This document shows, piece by piece, positions 10,335-18,873 of a DNA stretch of 64,000 bases (its first letter is position 1; each line of letters opens with the position of its first letter). The notes beneath the pieces are model-generated. The model did not search any database, was not told where the DNA came from, and saw nothing but the letters and a program-made list of their open reading frames with translations. The position numbers and the translations under genes are program-made. The DNA comes from Jannaschia sp. S6380 (lineage in GTDB: Bacteria > Pseudomonadota > Alphaproteobacteria > Rhodobacterales > Rhodobacteraceae). The stretch is from assembly GCF_023015695.1 (NCBI RefSeq), contig NZ_JALKAS010000001.1:496001-560000 (forward strand), in the 5' to 3' direction.

Positions 10335-11435
10335 ATGTTCACGGTTCTACAGATCGCGGAGGCACTGGGCCGTCCGGTCGAAGGCGACGGCACGCTGCGC
10401 TTTCGCCGGGCCGCCGAACCTGGCGCGGCGGGCCCCGATGACCTGGCGCTGGCGATGTCGCCGGCCTATGCCGATGCGCTGACGCGGGGAAAGGCCCGCG
10501 CGGCCGTCCTGTGGGAGGGGGCGGACTGGCGGGCCATGGGGCTCGATGCGGCGATCCTGGTTCCGCGGGCGCGGCTGGCAATGGCGGGCATCACGCAGGC
10601 GCTGGATCCGGGGCCGACCATCGAACCCGGCATCCACGCCACCGCGATCCTGGGCGACGGGGTCGAGATCGGACCCGACGCCGCCATCGGTCCGTTCACC
10701 GTCATCGGCGCCGGCGCCCGCATCGGCCCCCGCGCGCGCATCGTCGGGCAGGTCACGATTGGAGAGGGCGTGCAGCTCGGCGCCGACGCGTTGCTGATGT
10801 CGGGCGTGCGGCTGGGCGCGCGGGTGCGGATTGGCGACCGGTTCACGGCGCAGCCCAACGCGGTCGTGGGCGGCGACGGGTTCAGCTTCGTCACCCCCGA
10901 GGAGTCGGCCGTCGAACGTGTGCGCAAGACGCTGGGCGATCCGGGCGAGATCCGGGAACAGAGCTATGTCCGCATTCACTCGCTGGGGGCGGTCCAGATC
11001 GGCGACGATGTCGAGGTCGGAGCCTGCAGCACGATCGACCGCGGCACCGTGGCCGACACCGTGATCGGGCGGGGCACCAAGATCGACAACCTGGTGATGG
11101 TCGGCCACAACAACCGCGTGGGCGAGAACTGTCTGTTCTGCAGCCAGGTCGGCATCGCCGGCGGGACGGTGATCGGCAACCGGGTCGTGCTGGCCGGCAA
11201 GGTCGGGGTCAACGACAACATCACCATCGGCAACGACGTCGTGGCCGGCGGGGGCAGCAATCTCTACACCCGCGTGGGCGATGGCGAGGTCGTGCTGGGC
11301 TCGCCCGCGGTGAAGATGGAGACGAACATGGCGATGTATCGGGCGCTTCGGCGCCTGCCGCGCGCGCTCGAACAGCTGGGTGCGCTGCGCAAGTCCGTTG
11401 CCGGATTGCGGCGGGACGCAGGCCATGACGACTGA
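10335..11435 (+). CDS. lpxD: UDP-3-O-acylglucosamine N-acyltransferase LpxD
   Basis: LpxD transfers the second acyl chain from acyl-ACP onto UDP-3-O-acylglucosamine in lipid A synthesis. The 366 residues comprise an N-terminal uridine-binding domain, a long left-handed beta-helix of hexapeptide repeats (for example GDGVEIGPDAAIGPFTVIG), and a C-terminal helix. The block CSTIDRGTVADTVIG followed by VGHNN contains the probable catalytic His. The ribosome site GGAGG lies 6 bases before the ATG at 10335. The last 11 bases overlap the start of an acyl carrier protein gene. This is not the usual bamA-lpxD-fabZ-lpxA neighbourhood, so a second lpxD elsewhere is possible. Confidence 0.92.
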   Translation: MFTVLQIAEALGRPVEGDGTLRFRRAAEPGAAGPDDLALAMSPAYADALTRGKARAAVLWEGADWRAMGLDAAILVPRARLAMAGITQALDPGPTIEPGIHATAILGDGVEIGPDAAIGPFTVIGAGARIGPRARIVGQVTIGEGVQLGADALLMSGVRLGARVRIGDRFTAQPNAVVGGDGFSFVTPEESAVERVRKTLGDPGEIREQSYVRIHSLGAVQIGDDVEVGACSTIDRGTVADTVIGRGTKIDNLVMVGHNNRVGENCLFCSQVGIAGGTVIGNRVVLAGKVGVNDNITIGNDVVAGGGSNLYTRVGDGEVVLGSPAVKMETNMAMYRALRRLPRALEQLGALRKSVAGLRRDAGHDD

Positions 11436-11691
11436 CATCCGCACCCGCGTTCACGCCATCCTGGCCGAGCAGGCGATGGTCGCACCCGGCGACGTGACCG
11501 ACGACCAGTCGCCGGCCGATCTGGGCATCGACAGCATGGGCCTGGTCGAGACAATCTTTGCCATCGAGGAGGCGTTCGACATCGAGGTGCCATTCAACGC
11601 GAACGAACCCGACAAGTCGGATTTCGACATCTCGACCGTCGGGGCCATCGTTTCGGCGGTCGAGCGGCTGGTGGCCGAACAGCACCGATGA
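11425..11691 (+). CDS. Dedicated acyl carrier protein (NodF-like)
   Basis: This is an 88-residue acidic ACP with the phosphopantetheine attachment motif LGIDSMG (Ser near residue 37). It differs from the housekeeping AcpP and is closer in organisation to NodF-type specialised carriers. It starts inside the last codons of lpxD (11-base overlap) and its stop overlaps the next start (ATGA at 11688-11691), so the three genes are translated as a coupled unit. The arrangement suggests that it carries a special acyl chain for lipid A, but that is inference. Confidence 0.85.
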   Translation: MTTDIRTRVHAILAEQAMVAPGDVTDDQSPADLGIDSMGLVETIFAIEEAFDIEVPFNANEPDKSDFDISTVGAIVSAVERLVAEQHR

Positions 11692-12896
11692 GGCGTGTCG
11701 TCGTCACGGGCGCCGGCACCATCAACGCGCTGGGCGCCGATGTCGGGCAGACCCTGGCCGCGTTGCGCAAGGGGCGTTCGGCCATCGGTCCGCTGGATAT
11801 CCGCGATGCCGACCGCCTGGCCATCCGGATCGGCGCGCAGGTCCAGGACTATGACGAGGCGGCGCATTTCAACCGCCAGCAGATCGCGCTCTTCGACCGC
11901 TATACCCAGTTCGCGCTGTTGGCGGCGGGGCAGGCGCTGTCGCAGGCCGGCCTGTCTTTCACCGGCGAGTTGGCGGCGCGTTCGGGTGTTATCCTCGGAA
12001 CCTCCGGCGGCGGGCTGAACACGCAGGACGAGAACTATCGCGTCGTCTACGAGGAGGGTAAGAACCGCGTCCATCCCTTCGTCGTGCCGAAGCTGATGAA
12101 CAACGCCGCGGCCGCGCATCTGTCGATGGAATACAACCTGAAGGGGCCGTCCTTCACCGTGGCCACCGCCTGCGCCAGCAGCAACCACGCGATCGGGCAG
12201 GCGTTCCAGTTCGTGCGCGGCGGCCTGGCCGACGTGATGGTCACCGGTGGGGCCGAGGCGATGCTGTGCTTCGGCGGCGTAAAGGCGTGGGAGGGACTGC
12301 GCGTCATGTCGCGCGACACCTGCCGCCCGTTCTGCGCCACCCGTTCGGGCATGGTTCAGGGCGAAGGGGCCGGCATCTTCGTGCTGGAGGAATACGACCA
12401 CGCCCGCGCCCGGGGCGCGGAGATCCTGGCCGAGATCGCAGGCGTGGCGATGACCTCCGACGCGTCGGACATCGTGATGCCCTCGCGCCAGGGGGCCGAA
12501 CGGGCGATGTCGGGTGCGCTACGCGACGCACGGCTGGCCACGACCGATATCGGCTACATCAACGCGCACGGGACCGGGACTGCGGCCAATGACAAGACGG
12601 AATGCGCCGCCGTGGCCCATGTTTTCGGGCCGCATGCGGATCGTCTGGCAATCAGTTCCACAAAATCGATGCACGGGCACTGCATCGGCGCGACCGGCGC
12701 GATCGAGCTGCTGGCCTGCATCATGGCGCTGCGCGAGGGCGTGATCGCCCCCACGGCAAACTGGCGCGAACCCGACCCGGAATGCGCGCTCGACATCGTA
12801 CCGAACACCGCGCGCGAGGCGCGCGTTGGGGCCTGCCTGTCGAACGCCTTCGCCTTCGGCGGGATGAACGCGGTCCTGGCGCTGCGCGCCGTCTAG
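11688..12896 (+). CDS. Beta-ketoacyl-ACP synthase, FabF/NodE-like
   Basis: This 402-residue condensing enzyme elongates acyl-ACP with malonyl-ACP. The catalytic triad is visible: Cys162 in TACASSNHA, the His in NAHGTGT (about 295) and the His in SMHGHCIGATG (about 333). The C-terminal NAFAFGGMNAVL block is typical of KAS II. It is translationally coupled to the ACP gene before it and, through that, to lpxD. A NodE-like role in making a particular fatty acid on the neighbouring ACP is the best reading. It could also be a general FabF paralogue. Confidence 0.88.
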   Translation: MRRVVVTGAGTINALGADVGQTLAALRKGRSAIGPLDIRDADRLAIRIGAQVQDYDEAAHFNRQQIALFDRYTQFALLAAGQALSQAGLSFTGELAARSGVILGTSGGGLNTQDENYRVVYEEGKNRVHPFVVPKLMNNAAAAHLSMEYNLKGPSFTVATACASSNHAIGQAFQFVRGGLADVMVTGGAEAMLCFGGVKAWEGLRVMSRDTCRPFCATRSGMVQGEGAGIFVLEEYDHARARGAEILAEIAGVAMTSDASDIVMPSRQGAERAMSGALRDARLATTDIGYINAHGTGTAANDKTECAAVAHVFGPHADRLAISSTKSMHGHCIGATGAIELLACIMALREGVIAPTANWREPDPECALDIVPNTAREARVGACLSNAFAFGGMNAVLALRAV

Positions 12897-12909
12897 ACCG
12901 CGCGCGGCC

Positions 12910-13608
12910 TTATTCGCCGTTGGTTGCCTCGACCGCAGCGAGACCGGCGGTGAACCCCGAAAGGGACATCTCCAGCTCTGCGCGCTGATCGGGTGCAAGG
13001 GCCGGGACGACCACCAGCGTCGCCGAGGCCCCGCGCTTGAGCGCGGCCACGTCCGCGGCGGTAAAGCCCATCCGCGAATAGCACCCGGACTGATCGCAGA
13101 AGCTGAAGGGGTAGCGGCGTGTCTGACCGCCGTCGATGGTCATCGTCACCTGTGCCGTCAGCAGCGTCTGCAACGGCGTCAGGACCGTCGCGCCGGCGAC
13201 GATCTCGCCCCCGTCGGGCAGGTCGAAGACGTTGACATCGGCGGTGGGATTGCCCTGCTGGTCCGCCAGCCGCTGGTAGAGCTGGCAGGGATCGTCCTGC
13301 CCTTCCGGCGCCTTGAGGCAGCGCACTTCCCAGTCGCCATGTTCCTCGCGGATGTAGATTTCGGGGCCGCCTCCCAGGGCCGCGCCGACGCTTTCCCCCG
13401 TGGTCAGATCGCCGCCCGGCGCGCTGGGGGCAGGGGCCTCCGCCGCGGGTGCCTCCGCCGCCGGGGCCTCGGCCGCCGGAGCCTCGGCCGGGGCGGCCTC
13501 CTCGGTGGCTTCGTCTGCCGTGGCGTCGGCATCCTGCGCAAAAGCCGGCAGCGCCAGCGTCAGCGACAGGGCGATGGCCGTGGAAATTCGGGTCGGGGAA
13601 GCAAGCAA
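12910..13608 (-). CDS. Invasion-associated locus B (IalB) family secreted protein
   Basis: This 232-residue exported protein has a signal peptide (residues 1-24, cut after PAFA). A low-complexity stretch follows (about residues 35-65) that repeats the pentapeptide AEAPA. The IalB-like domain shows GDWEVRC, then paired cysteines in DDPCQLYQ and in CDQSGC. The start is TTG at 13608, chosen because AGGAGAG lies just upstream. IalB-family proteins are periplasmic; their biochemical function in free-living bacteria is unknown. It is convergent with the ketoacyl synthase gene (13-base gap). Confidence 0.82.
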   Translation of the reverse strand: MLASPTRISTAIALSLTLALPAFAQDADATADEATEEAAPAEAPAAEAPAAEAPAAEAPAPSAPGGDLTTGESVGAALGGGPEIYIREEHGDWEVRCLKAPEGQDDPCQLYQRLADQQGNPTADVNVFDLPDGGEIVAGATVLTPLQTLLTAQVTMTIDGGQTRRYPFSFCDQSGCYSRMGFTAADVAALKRGASATLVVVPALAPDQRAELEMSLSGFTAGLAAVEATNGE

Positions 13609-13984
13609 GACGTCTCTCCTGTTCGATAAGTCGCGATGCGGTCTAGCACGGGTCCCCGGGGTTGTGCAGAGGCGAAGGAGGCGGTTCGCGGCGTTGCGCG
13701 CGGCCTTTTGCCGAACATGAAAAAGGGCCCCTGAAAAGGCCCTTTCCCATGGTCTTTTTTCTCTCCCCGTCGGACTGGCCGACTTGATGGGCGGACCCTA
13801 AGCAGCGCCTGCCAAACCGTCAACAGCCTATTTTGCAGTGGGTTCGTGTCCGGCATGCCGGATCGGGCAGCGGCGATCCGAAGGCCGGTCGCCGGCGCGC
13901 GCGGCCCGCCACACGGGCCTGTGCGCGCCGGTTCGGGGCTGCTATTGCGGACCAGGGTCGAGGACCTGTGAACGGGGGGACGGA
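13609..13984. other. Long divergent intergenic region
   Basis: These 376 bases lie between the starts of the IalB-family gene and the HerA-like ATPase gene. The only clear element is the intrinsic terminator-like hairpin at 13722-13745. I see no credible protein gene. A small untranslated RNA is possible. Confidence 0.5.
13722..13745. terminator. Orphan intrinsic terminator hairpin
   Basis: The 8-bp stem AAAGGGCC (13722-13729) with GGCCCTTT (13738-13745) closes an 8-base loop. Read leftward it ends in five Ts; read rightward a six-T run follows ten bases later (13755-13760). Both neighbouring genes start away from it, so it does not end either of them. Confidence 0.65.
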
Positions 13985-15529
13985 ATGGACGACGGCACGA
14001 CGGGGATTTTCATGGGCGGCGGGGGTACGGGCTATGCCACGCCGCAGCACCTTCGGTTCGACTATGCGAACCGGCACGGGTTGATCGCGGGGGCGACCGG
14101 CACCGGCAAGACGGTCACATTGCAGATCATGGCGCAGGGGTTCGCGGACGCGGGCGTGCCGGTATTCCTGTCCGACGTGAAGGGCGACCTGTCCGGCCTG
14201 GCACGGCCCGGATCGGCCGATCAAAAGCTGCACGGCGCCTTCACCGAACGGGCCGACAAGATCGGGCTGGATCTTGTCTACGAGGCGGCGCCGGTCGTGT
14301 TCTGGGACCTGTGGGGCGAGACGGGCCATCCGGTTCGCGCGACGGTGTCCGAGATGGGGCCGCTGCTGCTGTCGCGTCTGCTGGACCTGTCGGACGCGCA
14401 GGAGGGCGTGCTGAACATCGCCTTCCGGGTCGCAGACGAACAGGGGCTGGCGCTTCTCGACCTCAAAGACCTGCAGGCGCTGCTCGTCTGGGTGGGCGAG
14501 AACCGGCGGGAGCTGTCCTTGCGCTACGGCAACGTGTCGACCGCTTCGGTGGGCGCGATCCAGCGCCGGCTTCTGACACTGGAAGGGGAAGGGGGCGCGC
14601 TTCTTTTCGGCGAACCCGCGCTGGAGCTTTCGGACCTGATGCGGCGCGACGACGACGGGCGGGGGATCGTGAACATCCTGTCGGCGGATCGCCTCATGTC
14701 CTCGCCCCGCCTCTATGCGACGTTCCTGCTGTGGCTGCTGTCGGAACTGTTCGAGCAACTGCCCGAGGTGGGTGACCCGGACAAACCGAAGCTCGTCTTC
14801 TTCTTCGACGAGGCACATCTGCTGTTCGACGATGCACCCAGGGCACTGGTCGAGAAGGTCGAGCAGGTCGCGCGGTTGATCCGCTCCAAGGGGGTGGGGG
14901 TCTATTTCGTGACCCAGAACCCCGATGACATCCCCGAGGACATTCTGGGCCAGCTCGGCAACCGCGTTCAACACGCCTTGCGCGCCTTCACCGCCAAGGA
15001 CCGGCGCGCGCTTCGGCAGGCTGCGCAGAACTATCGCGAGAACCCCGATTTCGAAATCGAGGATGCAATTCGCGAGGTCGGCGTGGGCGAGGCGGTCACG
15101 TCGTTTCTGGAACGAAAGGGCATTCCGGGCGTGGCACAGCGCACGTTGATCCGGCCGCCGGCCTCGCAGCTCGGCCCGATCACCGCGGCGGAGCGACGGG
15201 AGGTCATCGCCGCCTCGCCCCTGGCCGGGCGTTACGACGATACGGTCGACCGCGAGAGCGCGTTCGAGATCCTGGCGCGACGCGCCGAGGCGGCCGCAAG
15301 GGACGCCGCCCGGGCCGAGGCCGAAGAGGAAGAGGCCGAGACGGCAGCGCGCGAATACAAGGCCGGCCGTCGCTATACTGGCGGGCGGGTCAGTCGCTCG
15401 ACCTCCCGATCCCGGCGCACCGATAGCGTGGGTGAGGCCTTTGCCAAGTCGCTGGCGCGGTCGCTCGGCTCCAAGGCCGGGCGGTCCATCGTGCGGGGCG
15501 TTCTGGGCGGGCTCTTCCGGGGGCGGTGA
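13985..15529 (+). CDS. HerA-like helicase/ATPase (DUF853, YjgR type)
   Basis: This 514-residue cytoplasmic ATPase shows Walker A GATGTGKT (about residues 34-41) and Walker [13 protein letters not shown] (about 263-274). Family blocks include [14 protein letters not shown], the run [17 protein letters not shown] and [13 protein letters not shown]. An Ala/Glu-rich segment (about 435-465) and a basic tail follow. The start at 13985 has GGGGGAC upstream and begins directly before the conserved domain. The YjgR/DUF853 family is related to HerA DNA translocases but its function has not been established. The AidB-like gene follows 50 bases downstream in the same direction. Confidence 0.87.
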   Translation: MDDGTTGIFMGGGGTGYATPQHLRFDYANRHGLIAGATGTGKTVTLQIMAQGFADAGVPVFLSDVKGDLSGLARPGSADQKLHGAFTERADKIGLDLVYEAAPVVFWDLWGETGHPVRATVSEMGPLLLSRLLDLSDAQEGVLNIAFRVADEQGLALLDLKDLQALLVWVGENRRELSLRYGNVSTASVGAIQRRLLTLEGEGGALLFGEPALELSDLMRRDDDGRGIVNILSADRLMSSPRLYATFLLWLLSELFEQLPEVGDPDKPKLVFFFDEAHLLFDDAPRALVEKVEQVARLIRSKGVGVYFVTQNPDDIPEDILGQLGNRVQHALRAFTAKDRRALRQAAQNYRENPDFEIEDAIREVGVGEAVTSFLERKGIPGVAQRTLIRPPASQLGPITAAERREVIAASPLAGRYDDTVDRESAFEILARRAEAAARDAARAEAEEEEAETAAREYKAGRRYTGGRVSRSTSRSRRTDSVGEAFAKSLARSLGSKAGRSIVRGVLGGLFRGR

Positions 15530-15579
15530 GGTCGCGCCCGGCGCTTGCGGGATGCCGGCCCGGCACGCAAGATCGGGTC

Positions 15580-17133
15580 ATGAACCACGAGGTGACCAAC
15601 CAGCCGCCGCCACTCCCCGACCTGGATCTGCTGGCCGGGGACGCGGTCCTGCGCGAGGGGCTGGAGCAGGCGGGCGTTCCAGATTCGCGTGGCTTGGCAA
15701 TCGCCGCCGGGCGGGCGGCCGCGCGGGATGACGCGCGTCTGGCCAACGAGAACCCGCCACGCTTGCGCACCCATGACCGGTACGGCCACCGCATCGACGA
15801 GGTGGAGTTCCATCCGGCCTATCACAACCTCATGCGGCAAGGGGTGGAAGGGCGTGTGGCATCGGCCGCCTGGGATGGAGAGGGGCGGGTGGGTCATCTT
15901 GCAAGGCTCTACCTGATGACGCAGGCCGATGCGGGCGTCGTGTGCCCGATGTCGATGACGCATGCCGCGGTCGCTGCGCTGCGCATCGCGCCCGACCTTG
16001 CCGCCGAATGGGAGCCCCGCATCCGCGCCGCGCGCTATGATCCCCGGCACCTGCCCGCCGCCGCAAAACTCGGCGTGACGCTGGGCATGGCTATGACCGA
16101 AAAGCAGGGCGGCTCGGACGTGCGCGCCAATACGACGCGCGCCGAACGGACGTCGGAGGGCTACGTTCTGGAGGGCCACAAGTGGTTCTGTTCTGCGCCG
16201 ATGTCTGACGCGTTCCTGACGCTGGCACAGGCCGAAGGCGGGCTGACATGCTTTCTGGCGCCGCGGATCCTGCCCGACGGCACGCGGAACGGCATCCGCA
16301 TCCAGCGCTTGAAGGACAAGCTGGGCGACCGATCCAACGCCTCGGCCGAGATCGAATATCACGGCACCCGGGCGGCCCGTCTGGACGAGGAGGGCCGGGG
16401 CATCGCGGCGATCATCGCGATGGTGCAGGAAACCCGGCTGGACTGCGTGGCCGGATCGGCCGGCGGCATGCGCGCGGCGCTGACCGAAGCATTCTGGCAC
16501 GTCCGACACCGGCGCGCGTTCCAGAAGGCGCTGATCGACCAGCCGGCGATGCGGATGGTGATCGCCGACCTTTGCCTGGAGGTCGAGGCATCGACGCGCC
16601 TGGCCCTATGGCTGGCCACCCTGATGGATGCGGGCGATCCGCTTGCCCGGATCGCGGTTCCGGCGGCCAAGTTCTGGGTCTGCAAGCGGCAGGTCGGCGT
16701 CGTCCACGAGGCGTTGGAGGCACATGGCGGCGCGGGCTATGTGGAGGAAGCGCCGATGGGCCGCCTGTTCCGCGCCTCGCCCCTGAACGCGGTCTGGGAA
16801 GGGTCGGGCAACGTCATCGCCTTGGACCTGCTGCGCGCCTTGGAGGACGAGGCCACGGGGGCGGCGCTGTCGGATCTGATGGCGGACATGCGCGGGTGCG
16901 ACCGGCATCTGGATGACCATCTCTCCGGGCTGTCGAAAAACCCGGCGCCGCACGACGCGCGGCTGTTCGCCGAAGATCTGGCCCTGGCACTCCAGGCGCG
17001 CGCATTGTTCGAGACGCCGGCGTTCGAGGCGTTCTGTGCCGCGCGGTTGGCCCGGCGCGGATCGATCTATGGGGCCGTCACCTTGCCCGGGGCGGACGAC
17101 CTGCTGGCGCGGGCGATGCCGCAACCGGTCTGA
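15580..17133 (+). CDS. AidB-like acyl-CoA dehydrogenase
   Basis: This 517-residue flavoprotein resembles E. coli AidB, a member of the acyl-CoA dehydrogenase superfamily linked to the alkylation response. Key blocks are MTEKQGGSDVRANT (flavin site), the segment RLKDKLGDRSNASAEIEY and EAHGGAGYVEEAPMGRLFR near the C-terminal flavin/substrate site. The start at 15580 gives the conserved N-terminal region directly. Whether it oxidises an acyl-CoA or acts in DNA protection cannot be told from sequence. It is convergent with guaA. Confidence 0.88.
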   Translation: MNHEVTNQPPPLPDLDLLAGDAVLREGLEQAGVPDSRGLAIAAGRAAARDDARLANENPPRLRTHDRYGHRIDEVEFHPAYHNLMRQGVEGRVASAAWDGEGRVGHLARLYLMTQADAGVVCPMSMTHAAVAALRIAPDLAAEWEPRIRAARYDPRHLPAAAKLGVTLGMAMTEKQGGSDVRANTTRAERTSEGYVLEGHKWFCSAPMSDAFLTLAQAEGGLTCFLAPRILPDGTRNGIRIQRLKDKLGDRSNASAEIEYHGTRAARLDEEGRGIAAIIAMVQETRLDCVAGSAGGMRAALTEAFWHVRHRRAFQKALIDQPAMRMVIADLCLEVEASTRLALWLATLMDAGDPLARIAVPAAKFWVCKRQVGVVHEALEAHGGAGYVEEAPMGRLFRASPLNAVWEGSGNVIALDLLRALEDEATGAALSDLMADMRGCDRHLDDHLSGLSKNPAPHDARLFAEDLALALQARALFETPAFEAFCAARLARRGSIYGAVTLPGADDLLARAMPQPV

Positions 17134-17158
17134 GGGGCTTATCCCGGTAGGTGCGCGT

Positions 17159-18733
17159 TCATTCCCACTCGATGGTCCCAGGCGGTTTCGACGTGATGTC
17201 GTAGGTCACGCGATTGATGCCCGGGACCTCGTTGATGATGCGGGTCGCGGTCTCGCCCAGGAACTCGTGGGTAAACGGATAGTAATCGGCGGTCATCCCG
17301 TCGACCGAGGTGACGGCGCGCAGTGCGCAGGCGAAATCATAGGTGCGGCCGTCGCCCATGACGCCGACGGTGCGAACGGGCAGGATGGCGACGAAGGCCT
17401 GCCAGATTTCGTCATAGAGGCCGTGGCGCCGGATCTGATCGATATAGACGGCATCGGCGCGGCGCAGGATGGCCAGCTTCTCGCGCGTGATCTCTCCGGG
17501 GCAGCGGATGGCGAGGCCGGGGCCGGGGAAGGGGTGGCGGCCGATGAAGCTGGGGGGCAGGCCCAGCTCGCGGCCCAAGGCACGCACCTCGTCCTTGAAG
17601 AGCTCGCGCAGCGGCTCGACCAGCTTCAGGCCCATCTTCTCGGGCAGGCCGCCGACATTGTGGTGGCTCTTGATCGTGACAGAGGGTCCGCCCGCGAACG
17701 ACACGCTCTCGATGACGTCCGGATAAAGCGTGCCCTGGGCCAGGAACTCGGCGCCGCCGACCTCGCCTGCGTGCTTCTGAAAGACGTCGATGAAGAGGCG
17801 GCCGATGGTCTTGCGCTTTGTCTCGGGGTCGCTGACGCCGTCGAGTGCGCCGAGGAAAAGCTCCTGCTCGTCGGCGTGGATCAGGGGCATATTGTAGTGG
17901 TCGCGGAACATGGTCACGACCTCCTGCGCCTCGCCCTGACGCAGCAGACCGTGATCGACGAAAACGCAAGTGAGCTGATCGCCGATCGCCTCGTGGATCA
18001 GGACGGCGGCAACGCTGGAATCGACACCGCCGGACAGCCCGCAGATGACCTTCGCGTCGCCCACCTCTTCGCGGATGGCGGCGATCGCCTGCTCGCGGTA
18101 GCCGGACATGGTCCAGTCGCCGGCGAAGCCCGCGATGCGGACGAAGTTCTCGTAGAGCTTGGCGCCCCTAGGGGTGTGATGCACTTCGGGGTGGAACTGC
18201 ATGCCGTAGAAGTTGCGCGACGTATCGGCGACGACGGCGAAGGGTGCGCCGGGCGACGTGGCATAGACCTCGAACCCCGGGGCCAGGCGGCTGACGTGGT
18301 CGCCATGCGACATCCAGACCTGTTCGCGTCCCGTCGCCTCCAACCCGTCGAACCAGCCTTCCAGAAGATCCAGCCGGGCCTCGGGCGCGACGAAAGCGCG
18401 GCCGAACTCGGCGGTGCCCTCGCCGCGCACGACCTCGCCGCCCAGCATCTGCATCATCACCTGCTGGCCGTAGCAGATGCCCAGGATCGGCACACCCAGT
18501 TCGAAGATCTCGGCCGGCGGCCGCGGAGAGTTCGCATCGGGAACCGAGGCGGGTCCGCCGGACAGGATGACCGCGCGTGGCGCGAAATCGGCCAGAAACT
18601 CCGGCGTGACCTGCTGGAACGGGTGGATCTCGCAATAGACGTTCAACTCGCGCAGGCGGCGCGCGATGAGCTGCGTGACCTGGCTGCCGAAGTCCACGAT
18701 GAGGAGGCGCTGGTGCTGATCGGGAATGTCCAT
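17159..18733 (-). CDS. guaA: GMP synthase (glutamine-hydrolysing)
   Basis: GuaA converts XMP to GMP with ATP and glutamine-derived ammonia in purine synthesis. The 524 residues hold an N-terminal class I glutamine amidotransferase domain (ILSGGPASV, nucleophile Cys87 in GICYGQQ, HPEVHHT), then an ATP pyrophosphatase domain with the P-loop [12 protein letters not shown], then the C-terminal dimer domain ending in PPGTIEWE. The start at 18733 is the first that gives the family N-terminus ([11 protein letters not shown]). It is divergent from the MttB-family gene. Confidence 0.97.
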   Translation of the reverse strand: MDIPDQHQRLLIVDFGSQVTQLIARRLRELNVYCEIHPFQQVTPEFLADFAPRAVILSGGPASVPDANSPRPPAEIFELGVPILGICYGQQVMMQMLGGEVVRGEGTAEFGRAFVAPEARLDLLEGWFDGLEATGREQVWMSHGDHVSRLAPGFEVYATSPGAPFAVVADTSRNFYGMQFHPEVHHTPRGAKLYENFVRIAGFAGDWTMSGYREQAIAAIREEVGDAKVICGLSGGVDSSVAAVLIHEAIGDQLTCVFVDHGLLRQGEAQEVVTMFRDHYNMPLIHADEQELFLGALDGVSDPETKRKTIGRLFIDVFQKHAGEVGGAEFLAQGTLYPDVIESVSFAGGPSVTIKSHHNVGGLPEKMGLKLVEPLRELFKDEVRALGRELGLPPSFIGRHPFPGPGLAIRCPGEITREKLAILRRADAVYIDQIRRHGLYDEIWQAFVAILPVRTVGVMGDGRTYDFACALRAVTSVDGMTADYYPFTHEFLGETATRIINEVPGINRVTYDITSKPPGTIEWE

Positions 18734-18873
18734 GGCCGGCGGCTTACGCGGCAGCGGGACGGGGGGCAAGATCCGCGGATGTCGCCTTTCGCCCCTTCGG
18801 GCCGCAAACGCACCGCCGGAAGGGTCGGTCGCGGGCTAGCCAAGGCCCAACGGAGCGAAGGAAGGGGCCGGGC

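Noticed and set aside
13434..13505. Short tandem DNA repeats, possibly a CRISPR-like or minisatellite array.
   Set aside because: They encode an imperfect AEAPA pentapeptide linker inside the IalB-family protein, with no spacers.
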